This document shows, piece by piece, positions 21,601 to 25,468 of a DNA stretch of 35,362 bases. The notes under the pieces are model-generated. The model searched no databases. It saw nothing but the letters and a program-made list of their open reading frames with translations, and was not told the origin of the DNA. Every line of letters begins with the position of its first letter. The stretch's first letter is position 1. Where the stretch lies: the NCBI RefSeq assembly GCF_000485595.1, contig NW_014577897.1, forward strand, positions 171,744 to 207,105, written 5' to 3'. This stretch comes from Priapulus caudatus. Its lineage: Eukaryota > Priapulida > Priapulimorpha > Priapulimorphida > Priapulidae. The position numbers were made by a program, and so were the translations under genes.

Positions 21601-24025
21601 CGCGTAGTGCCCTCCTTCGTAGCCGTGAGGACAGACAGGATTGTATAATCTGTGATTTTATTTCTCCATTAAAGTTTTGGGAAATTCAGCAGTATTCTGC
21701 CTGCTTTCTGAGTCTAGTACAGTACGTCATTATATTCTCACCTTGATTCTGTTTCGCCTGTCGGAATCTATAGACGTCGTATTCTCTGTTCCGTTTTGGC
21801 ATGAAGTACGTCTCTAACGCATCCGTAGCTTGCGTGTACACATTTGCTTCTTCTTCCCCTTCTACCGCAACTGTATCGGCTAGTGTCAGGGTTGAGAAAA
21901 TATCATGTACTTCCTCACCAGCATAATGTAGTAGTAACGCCTTCTTTCTTTTATGACTTGTCACTTCTAGTGCAACTAGCAAATTGTCAAGTCTCTCCCT
22001 CCATCTCCTCCACCTCACTGACACGGAGCCATCCTCTCCGATGTTGAACGCGGGAAAATGAGGGAGTGCTGACGCCATTTTCTTCGTTAAGGTACGGGAA
22101 GCACAGGCATGCTCGGATTAAATACACGACAGAATGGGTTTTCGAGCGATTCTGAAGTAAATCCGCTAGTACCACTAGGTAAGCACCGCTTTCCCTACTA
22201 TCCTCGTCGCCATTATAATATCTCTACATCTGATAAAGATCTAAAGATTCAATGTTTGTCGCACACTAAACATTTATTGCAGTTGCTTCACTCCGGTCAC
22301 AATTCCCGCCTCCCGTGAATCCCCGGATGTTCCCGGTTACAAATAACGCGGATGTTACACAAAGACATTACATGGTTAGGAGTAGGTTTAGGGTTAGGGT
22401 TAGGGTTCTAGCTCATCTAAACTCTCAAATCGTGAATTTATTTCCCAAGGCATTATTTCGAAATCTGGCGCCACCGCCGCCATCTTTGTCTCGTTAAGTA
22501 TGAAAGCGAATGGACTCCCGTACCCGTAGGCTCGAGACATTAAGATACGGCTACCGTACCCGTAGCCACTGCCAATACCATATACTAACACTAGTCTCTT
22601 TTAAATGATTTCATTGTTTATATTGTGTTCTACAATCTCGTCTTTTATGGTGAGGGCCGTTAGTGAAATGTGTTCATTTTTCAATGACTTTAGCTAACCG
22701 AGGCTGTTGGATGGGGCATTACATTGGCGTACTGGCACTGGTCTGGATTTCTGGATTTAATTAAGGATGACTTATCGAGCAAGTTGCAGGCATGGAACAA
22801 TGAAAAGTTGGCTGGTGCCACAGTGATGCCAAAGCTCTTAATACTCTACTCACAGAGCTGTCGATTATCGAAAAAGACTGATTGTCAAATGATAAAGCTG
22901 TTGGAGTCGGACACTGGAAAGCAGAATACTGTTTCCATAACAACGAAGAACCTGTGCGGTGCACAGCAGAAAGAGTATTTTGTTTCTCTTAATAAACGTA
23001 GTTGTGATGGCAAAGACTACTACATTCCTTGTGACTATCCCACCTGTTTGAAGGGGTTAAAGCTTACATACACCGATCGTGAGCAGAGAAACAATGAGCT
23101 GTATTTGTTTCATATCACGCTGCAGCAAATCCTATCCAAGAGGTTTTCACAAGTGAAATGTCCCTTCGTACTAGTTCCATTTGATGACAAGAAACCAAAT
23201 GCTGTAGATGCTACAGTGGAGGAAATGACTAAGCTATGGCAAGAAGACAAAATACACGGATTTCAACAAGAGAATGGAGAACTGGAGTGGCTAAAACCTG
23301 GTAAAAGTTCAAAATTTGAATTTCAAAGTTGGATGCCTATAGGCATTTTGCTTGCGCAGCGATGGGTAGACCTGTATTTCACAAATTATGGCCCAGCGTT
23401 GAAGAAAGTTATCACAAACTTCCTTCGCACGCGGGACGATGCTCAGGTCCTTGATGATGACGATGATGATGATGATAGTGGTCACGATATTCATGAAACT
23501 AGTGACTCTGAGAGGGTTCACCAAGGCGATGGTGATACAGAAATTAACGCTAGTAAAATGGACGGGCAGCCAAGCAGTGCCGATTCTTTTCCGGTAAGAA
23601 AACTCCTAGTGCTGTTGCCCAGGACGTGCCAAACGTTCGATTGTGTATCTGACGATGAGAAATTAGTTGTATATGAGGAAGACACGGATGCCTATATTGA
23701 TAGCACAAAGGGCATAGGTCAACGGCTAGTAGGGAAAAGCACAGTTTACAAGCTAGAAAGTACATTTTTCATGGCAGAGTACGCAACCCCACTGCGTTGC
23801 CTGCGCCTCATGATGGAGGATGGTATAATAACAGAGCAGTTGATGGATGATTTCTATGGCCAGTTTTGTAGCCACTTAGAATTATGGTTGCAAAAAGATA
23901 AATCATTAAAAGAGAGTTTCAGCCTTGTGCAGTATGATGATAGAGGTAGTGACCAAGCACTGCTGTATGCTCTAAGGCATGTAACGCAACATCAACAAGA
24001 GTTCCTTATTACAGGGATATGTTGA
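6620..24025 (+). CDS. Caspase-STING-STING fusion protein (8 exons, 738 aa)
   Basis: Joining 6620-6673, 6779-6979, 7332-7494, 7670-7732, 8123-8302, 16695-16804, 17070-17183 and 22694-24025 gives one open frame in which every junction keeps phase (0,0,1,1,1,0,0) with GT/AG ends. Residues 20-295 are a caspase: RGYCLIINN, Arg49 (TREG), SHGG with His113, QACRG with Cys158, Arg226 (AMRQ) before GSWF, and a terminal RKRFYF strand. The catalytic dyad and the residues expected to hold the substrate aspartate are all present. Residues about 298-475 and 506-732 are two STING ligand-binding domains. The second has KLLVLLP, GIGQR and EYATPL, as in animal STING; the first matches it at KLLILYS, DYPTCL and FVLVPFDD. 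There are no transmembrane helices and no TBK1-recruiting tail. Inferred role: cyclic-dinucleotide-triggered protease. Splicing has not been demonstrated, and two adjacent genes is the main alternative. Confidence 0.85.
6779..6979 (+). CDS. Fusion gene exon 2 (caspase p20, first part)
   Basis: Bounded by TTTTGCAG and GTAACC. It encodes residues 19-85, including YKNNSTPRGYCLIINNEKF and PTREGSQKDVETL. These match the first strand and the substrate-arginine loop of caspase p20 domains, closest in wording to caspase-8 and caspase-3. Phase 0 at both ends. Confidence 0.92.
7332..7494 (+). CDS. Fusion gene exon 3 (caspase p20, catalytic His)
   Basis: Bounded by a CGTAG acceptor and GTAAAA donor. 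It encodes IVAILSHGGAEDVIFGAD; the His in SHGG is the catalytic base of caspases (residue 113 of the fusion). It ends in phase 1. Confidence 0.93.
7670..7732 (+). CDS. Fusion gene exon 4 (caspase p20, catalytic Cys)
   Basis: A 63-bp exon between TTTTGGCAG and GTATGA. It encodes GLMQKPKLFILQACRG, the caspase nucleophile motif with Cys158. Intact, phase 1 in and out. Confidence 0.94.
8123..8302 (+). CDS. Fusion gene exon 5 (p20-p10 linker and p10 start)
   Basis: Bounded by TATTTAG and GTACGT. It encodes a basic, polar linker with Asp171, Asp177 and Asp189, candidate self-cleavage sites between the large and small subunits. It ends in LCDYIVFHSTTQG, the opening strand of p10. Phase 1 in and out. 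Confidence 0.88.
8580..8663. repeat. 25-bp direct repeat pair
   Basis: A 25-bp word beginning GCGTTGCCTCATTGG occurs at 8580-8604 and at 8639-8663 with one mismatch. It may be a small intronic tandem duplication; no function is apparent. Confidence 0.8.
9225..9412 (-). repeat. 3' LTR of gypsy element 1
   Basis: A TG...CA-bounded repeat matching 16278-16494. Read on the minus strand it contains AATAAA (inside CGTAATAAATGC), the likely element polyadenylation signal. It is 188 bp; the partner is longer because of an AT-rich expansion. Confidence 0.9.
9413..9424 (-). other. Polypurine tract of gypsy element 1
   Basis: On the minus strand AAGGAGAAAGGA directly abuts the TGTAACA start of the 3' LTR. 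This is the expected plus-strand DNA priming site of an LTR element. Confidence 0.85.
9773..10354 (-). pseudogene. pol: Gypsy 1 integrase C-terminal part
   Basis: A 193-residue open frame starts at the end of the integrase core (FRNTPSQSMDSRPAQRLMNRR, the RxTPxxxxxxSPAQ-like helix of gypsy integrases). It continues into a basic C-terminal domain with LTVGDTVRI. The central integrase core with its first two acidic residues lies upstream, at about 10380-10730, and is broken by stops. Confidence 0.8.
10355..10751 (-). pseudogene. pol: Gypsy 1 integrase core, broken
   Basis: Minus-strand fragments of an integrase catalytic core can be followed here between stops and frame changes, bridging the zinc-binding part at 10752-11120 and the C-terminal part at 9773-10354. 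No continuous frame survives. Confidence 0.55.
10752..11120 (-). pseudogene. pol: Gypsy 1 RNase H-integrase linker and zinc-binding part
   Basis: The frame carries RLQEIQRETAKDETLKVLQ and GWP, then YYYVRDELVVQAGIVFRGERVVIP and a partial HIGIEG zinc-binding helix. This is the usual gypsy order after RNase H. The canonical GH-G after the first histidine is altered and the frame ends soon after. Confidence 0.8.
11144..11521 (-). pseudogene. pol: Gypsy 1 RNase H domain
   Basis: The open frame has GASEKGLGAALLQNGQPVALASRAL, ETRYVQIEKK and RLQRMLLRLQRF, the typical gypsy RNase H layout. The usual catalytic Asp of the first motif (DAS) is Gly here (GAS), and the TDHKPL motif reads SEQNPL. The domain is therefore probably inactive. 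Confidence 0.85.
11490..11813 (-). pseudogene. pol: Gypsy 1 RT thumb/connection segment
   Basis: It contains ADPEKVKAVADMPKPTDVAGVRRFIGFVTYLSKFLPGLSDQCEPLRKL, the stretch that follows reverse transcriptase in gypsy pol. It is in a different frame from the adjacent RT and RNase H segments. Confidence 0.85.
11731..12237 (-). pseudogene. pol: Gypsy 1 reverse transcriptase segment
   Basis: The open frame includes KPEKLRICIYPKYLNKAL, SILDAKNGFWHVELD and HSIVDDILVYG, the conserved RT blocks with the catalytic Asp pair (VDD). It is separated from the protease by frameshift and stop near 12240-12400, and from the connection domain by a frameshift near 11815. Confidence 0.88.
12384..12755 (-). pseudogene. 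pol: Gypsy 1 retropepsin-like protease
   Basis: The frame opens with VDSGASCDIIP, an aspartic-protease D-S-G active-site loop of retroelements. It follows a TAA stop (12756-12758) in the same frame as the zinc-knuckle segment, so gag and protease were once continuous. Confidence 0.82.
12756..13154 (-). pseudogene. gag: Gypsy 1 Gag zinc-knuckle segment
   Basis: It encodes two cysteine clusters: CLYCGKTH...C, and CKKCHKPNHFEAKC, which is an exact C-x2-C-x4-H-x4-C nucleocapsid knuckle. The frame terminates at TAA just before the protease. The upstream capsid portion was not recognised. Confidence 0.85.
13155..14089. other. Gypsy 1 interior without recognisable gag
   Basis: Gag capsid would be expected here on the minus strand. 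Open frames at 13235-13600 and 13597-13863 lie in order but have no motif I can assign, so they may be decayed Gag or inserted DNA. Confidence 0.4.
14090..14380. repeat. Hairpin-bearing dispersed repeat, copy 2
   Basis: Same family and orientation as 5643-5865. The inverted-repeat core is at about 14159-14209 (GTGCGCCGG...CGCGCAC) but is imperfect here. It shares an extended left part (CCCTCTGTG...) with copy 3 that copy 1 lacks, and shares the right part (CCTCCTTTCGGCAAC...) with both. Confidence 0.78.
14381..15761. other. DNA between two hairpin repeats, no gene recognised
   Basis: About 1.4 kb between copies 2 and 3 of the hairpin repeat. No protein domain or RNA was seen. Because the bracketing copies are in direct orientation, this could be the body of a nested element, but nothing inside supports a class. 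Confidence 0.4.
15762..16050. repeat. Hairpin-bearing dispersed repeat, copy 3
   Basis: Same family as 5643-5865 and 14090-14380. The hairpin arms at about 15836-15895 still share GGATCCGTG/CACGGATCC but carry extra bases. It ends about 230 bp before the 5' LTR of gypsy element 1. Confidence 0.78.
16266..16277 (-). other. Primer-binding site of gypsy element 1
   Basis: On the minus strand TGGTATCAGAAG begins directly after the CA end of the 5' LTR. TGGTATCAGA is the well-known match to the 3' end of initiator tRNA-Met used by many LTR retrotransposons. Confidence 0.82.
16278..16494 (-). repeat. 5' LTR of gypsy element 1
   Basis: Matches the 3' LTR at 9225-9412, apart from an AT-rich expansion at about 16318-16370. 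On the minus strand it starts TGTAACA and ends TGAAACA, next to the primer-binding site. Confidence 0.9.
16695..16804 (+). CDS. Fusion gene exon 6 (caspase p10)
   Basis: Bounded by GATCGCAG and a GTTTAC donor. It encodes residues 221-257 with AMRQAIIGSWFINVLAKVF. It aligns with the p10 stretch SWRNxxxGSWF of caspases and keeps the substrate-binding Arg (Arg226). The Trp before that Arg is replaced by Met. Enters in phase 1, leaves in phase 0. Confidence 0.9.
17070..17183 (+). CDS. Fusion gene exon 7 (end of caspase p10)
   Basis: Bounded by AATAAAG and GTAAGT. It encodes residues 258-295, ending RKRFYFNPPL, the final strand of p10 (compare KELYF in other caspases). There is no stop codon; the exon ends in phase 0 at a strong donor. 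Only a few residues separate the caspase from the first STING helix in exon 8. Confidence 0.88.
17451..17456 (+). promoter_or_regulatory. Possible intronic polyadenylation signal
   Basis: AATAAA followed within about 20-35 bp by a T/G-rich stretch (CCTTGTTTGTTTATTATTTG). If used, it would end a transcript shortly after caspase exon 7 and yield a caspase-only product. This is an inference; the hexamer is common in AT-rich DNA. Confidence 0.3.
17537..17562. repeat. 26-bp inverted repeat, left copy
   Basis: It begins GCAGTGGCTACGGGTA and is the reverse complement of 22547-22572 with one mismatch. The pair brackets the TTAGGG array, and the gypsy element inserted into it. Removing gypsy 2 would leave a unit of roughly 300 bp, like a small inverted-repeat transposon. 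Confidence 0.75.
17586..17638 (+). repeat. Interstitial telomeric repeat (TTAGGG)n, left part
   Basis: About eight TTAGGG units with a few variants (TTAGGA, TTAGGT). The array resumes after gypsy element 2 at about 22375, so one array was split by the insertion. Confidence 0.95.
17643..17802 (-). repeat. 3' LTR of gypsy element 2
   Basis: 160 bp, TGTAATG start on the minus strand, about 97.5% identical by eye to 22213-22372. Flanked outside by TGGT. Confidence 0.93.
17803..17813 (-). other. Polypurine tract of gypsy element 2
   Basis: On the minus strand AAAAGGAGAGA sits immediately before the TGTAATG start of the 3' LTR, the expected primer for plus-strand DNA synthesis. Confidence 0.85.
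18145..18805 (-). pseudogene. pol: Gypsy 2 integrase C-terminal half
   Basis: Continues the integrase in a second frame. It carries the third catalytic residue in ANGEAERFM, NYRATPHSSTGISPAQAL, RVGDHVLVKARR and an acidic tail ending near 18145. The frame change from the upstream part, close to 18805 just after DNGPPF, disrupts the enzyme between the second Asp and the Glu. Confidence 0.88.
18806..20615 (-). pseudogene. pol: Gypsy 2 reverse transcriptase-RNase H-integrase
   Basis: A long uninterrupted pol frame. RT has LDLNAGYHQV (about residue 51) and ISDDILVFG (about residue 112). RNase H has VDASPVGLGAIL and TDHKPLE. Integrase has the HEGHQG...CKKCVPC zinc site, VDFCGPF and KTDNGPPF with the first two catalytic Asp residues. 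The ISDD variant and overall wording are typical of gypsy elements of marine invertebrates. All visible RT and RNase H catalytic residues are present. The frame breaks inside integrase near 18805, so the annotated product is not intact. Confidence 0.92.
20725..21141 (-). pseudogene. pol: Gypsy 2 protease region
   Basis: The frame opens with IIVDTGETVDKI, a D-T-G aspartic-protease active-site loop. Downstream the expected protease sequence is split over more than one frame before RT begins, so it is degraded. Confidence 0.7.
21138..21400 (-). pseudogene. gag: Gypsy 2 Gag zinc-knuckle region, frameshifted
   Basis: CYRCGENSH is read in one frame and HQSNCPAKGKMC in the next, followed by TTCQEC. 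Together they are the remains of a nucleocapsid-type cysteine cluster with a frameshift inside the first knuckle. Confidence 0.6.
21686..22078 (-). CDS. gag: Gypsy 2 Gag N-terminal part
   Basis: Starts MASALPHFPAFNIGED about 135 bp inside the 5' LTR. VRWRRWRERLDNLL, KKALLLHYAGEEVHDIF and ATDALETYFMPKRNREYDVYRFRQAKQ are the hallmark Gag blocks of gypsy elements. It is open for 130 residues, then interrupted before the zinc knuckles. Confidence 0.85.
   Translation of the reverse strand: MASALPHFPAFNIGEDGSVSVRWRRWRERLDNLLVALEVTSHKRKKALLLHYAGEEVHDIFSTLTLADTVAVEGEEEANVYTQATDALETYFMPKRNREYDVYRFRQAKQNQGENIMTYCTRLRKQAEYC
22202..22212 (-). other. Primer-binding site of gypsy element 2
   Basis: On the minus strand TGGCGACGAGG begins right after the 5' LTR end. 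TGG at this position is diagnostic of pairing to a tRNA 3' CCA; the tRNA species was not identified. Confidence 0.75.
22213..22372 (-). repeat. 5' LTR of gypsy element 2
   Basis: Partner of 17643-17802. Followed outside by TGGT and then by the resumed TTAGGG array. Confidence 0.93.
22375..22407 (+). repeat. Interstitial telomeric repeat, right part
   Basis: TTAGGAGTAGG followed by TTTAGGGTTAGGGTTAGGG. It is in the same orientation as 17586-17638 and is the other half of the array split by gypsy 2. Confidence 0.92.
22400..22483 (-). other. Short open frame with AAGATGGCGGC start, reading into the telomeric repeat
   Basis: On the minus strand AAGATGGCGGC (a YY1-like start-site context) opens MAAVAPDFEIMPWEINSRFE..., which runs 20-odd codons and then reaches the TTAGGG array. 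It lies inside the 26-bp inverted-repeat unit. It could be the 5' remnant of a gene captured by, or belonging to, that unit. No family recognised. Confidence 0.3.
22547..22572. repeat. 26-bp inverted repeat, right copy
   Basis: Reverse complement of 17537-17562 with one mismatch; see the left copy. No convincing target-site duplication was found outside the pair. Confidence 0.75.
22694..24025 (+). CDS. Fusion gene exon 8 (tandem STING domains)
   Basis: A single 443-codon exon from a GACTTTAG acceptor to TGA. Domain 1 (residues about 298-475): GITLAYWHWSGFLDLI matches the ligand-facing first helix, with Gly313-Phe314 where human STING has Gly166-Tyr167. It then has KLLILYSQSC, DYPTCLKGL (409-417) and FVLVPFDD. 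Domain 2 (about 506-732): GILLAQRWVDLYF with Tyr523, an inserted acidic loop of about 50 residues including eight Asp in a row (549-556), KLLVLLPRTC, GIGQR with Arg639 where human STING has Arg238, EYATPL (657-662) and FSLVQYDD. No ATG precedes the first conserved helix in this frame, so the exon needs upstream exons to be translated whole. It ends without a C-terminal tail. Confidence 0.92.
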   Translation, partial: LTEAVGWGITLAYWHWSGFLDLIKDDLSSKLQAWNNEKLAGATVMPKLLILYSQSCRLSKKTDCQMIKLLESDTGKQNTVSITTKNLCGAQQKEYFVSLNKRSCDGKDYYIPCDYPTCLKGLKLTYTDREQRNNELYLFHITLQQILSKRFSQVKCPFVLVPFDDKKPNAVDATVEEMTKLWQEDKIHGFQQENGELEWLKPGKSSKFEFQSWMPIGILLAQRWVDLYFTNYGPALKKVITNFLRTRDDAQVLDDDDDDDDSGHDIHETSDSERVHQGDGDTEINASKMDGQPSSADSFPVRKLLVLLPRTCQTFDCVSDDEKLVVYEEDTDAYIDSTKGIGQRLVGKSTVYKLESTFFMAEYATPLRCLRLMMEDGIITEQLMDDFYGQFCSHLELWLQKDKSLKESFSLVQYDDRGSDQALLYALRHVTQHQQEFLITGIC

Positions 24026-25369
24026 TGGTCTTCAATCGTATTACTGACCTGAGGGCTATTATATCGCAGTAGTGTCGCTGGTATTCAGCAATATTGATAT
24101 CTCATAAATATCTCCAGAAGTACATAGAAGTGCCTTCCGTTAATAATTTGAATATTGGATAAGCAAATAGGTGCAATGCAAGTAGCCCTATATATAAATC
24201 ATATATATATATAGGTCCTAATCAAACGTGGATTTCGGTGGTTGACTGCTGTATTTAAATTGTACGATAGATGGACCTTAATTTTAACATGGTTATGTAT
24301 TTTTTACACGTATGATTTCATGTTTGCTACATTTGAAACATAAAAAGTCTACATAAAACATCAATGTCGTGGGTAAAATGTGTGCTAGTCAAATGCCCAT
24401 TTTTTCGTTTTCTAGCAGTTTGAAATGACTATCGAAGTGAGTGTAAAACGTTCTATCTATTAATAAGTGAAGCTCATGACCTCATGACCTTCAACAGGAA
24501 GTAGTACTATAATTTATTTTTTGTTTCCGAAAATAAACGTAGTTCGATCACTGTAAAAATTAATACGATTAAAAAGCTAAATCTTTGGAAAAGATTAGGT
24601 CAAATTATACAATAATTCGTAGACCCCCTATCAGCTGGTTAAAAAGCCAAAGTATTAGACAATACTTGTTAGAGCTTGGTCGAATTTCTATTGATTAGTT
24701 GCAATGTATACTAAGGGTTCATTGAAGCTATAACAAAACCAACCAATAACAAACAAAATTGTTTGCTTTTCTTGGATTGTTATCAATGTATTGTGATTTG
24801 ATTATTGATGTATTTGGATATATCATGTAAGCATAATAACTCTGGGGCCGTTATTAGAAAAATTGTTAATAGTTATGACGTTATAAGTGTAAAATGTCAC
24901 GACTTTTGTGTAACTTCACTTCAAAAGTTATAGTATTTTATACGCATGATTTCATAACTTCTTGATCTTTCTTACACCGGCCGCATGGTCAATATGTACG
25001 TGTCGTAACCTTTTATCAGTGCCTGCATTTTCATCACTGTAGTGGCTGTATGTCATGCCTGATGACAATGCTTATATGTAAATGAGACCATTCTACATTC
25101 GATTACCTATACACATGATTTTTAAGCGTTTATTCTATAAAGGGGTGGAGGTTTCACGTGTTCAAAAGAAGCACATTGAAAACATTTGTACTGGAGTAGT
25201 AGTGTGGCTATATTTTTTGTAAGAGATTATTTTAATAATGTTTGGTATATTTGAAGCAAAAACGGTCACTCTCACAATGTTTTAATATGCGTCGATAGTG
25301 TTAATTTCCGATTGTTAAAATGTCAATTTTTTATGAAAAATATTATAGGTACTACGGGCTTTGACCTGA
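24026..25369 (+). other. 3' flank of the fusion gene, AT-rich
   Basis: Probable 3' UTR followed by AT-rich intergenic DNA. No further domain or gene was recognised. Confidence 0.5.
24532..24537 (+). promoter_or_regulatory. Candidate polyadenylation signal
   Basis: The first clear AATAAA downstream of the TGA, about 510 bp into the presumed 3' UTR. Position alone supports it; cleavage has not been shown. Confidence 0.4.
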
Positions 25370-25377
25370 TGGGACGT

Positions 25378-25468
25378 ACGTACCATGGTAGCAGGAGTGA
25401 ATAATAGAGATCTAGAGATCTCGAGAGATTTAGAATAATAGAGATCTCTATTATTTACTCTTGATGGT
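25378..25468. repeat. Imperfect palindrome with nested AGATCT words
   Basis: Arms TGAATAATAGAGATCT and AGATCTCTATTATTTACTC, with outer TACCATGG and TGGTAG words, fold into a long hairpin. The loop repeats AGATCT/CTCGAGAGA. It may be a small inverted-repeat element. Confidence 0.65.

Larger units (their letters stand above)
17643..22372 (-). mobile_element. Ty3/gypsy LTR retrotransposon 2, nearly complete
   Basis: A 4.73-kb element in antisense orientation inside intron 7. The LTRs at 17643-17802 and 22213-22372 are 160 bp each with about four mismatches. A polypurine tract abuts the 3' LTR and a TGGCGACGAGG primer-binding site follows the 5' LTR. TGGT at 17639-17642 and 22373-22376 is the target-site duplication. 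The gag, protease, RT, RNase H and integrase order is that of Ty3/gypsy. At least one frameshift lies in integrase, and the gag zinc-knuckle/protease region is also frameshifted. LTR similarity indicates a much younger insertion than the coding decay of element 1 suggests. Confidence 0.95.
17184..22693 (+). other. Intron 7 (5.5 kb) of the fusion gene
   Basis: It runs from the GTAAGT donor to the GACTTTAG acceptor. It contains an inverted-repeat pair, an interrupted TTAGGG array and gypsy element 2. Reading on from exon 7 without splicing gives eight extra codons and TAA at 17208-17210, with AATAAA at 17451-17456. Confidence 0.75.

Noticed and set aside
17586-22407. A true chromosome end
   Set aside because: The TTAGGG tract is short, lies inside an intron, and is flanked on both sides by gene sequence; it is interstitial.
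6620-24025. Caspase and STING as two separate neighbouring genes
   Set aside because: The phases match at every junction, exon 7 has no stop before a strong donor, and exon 8 has no ATG ahead of its first conserved helix. The only early ATG in that frame would cut the first domain. The alternative stays open until transcripts are seen.
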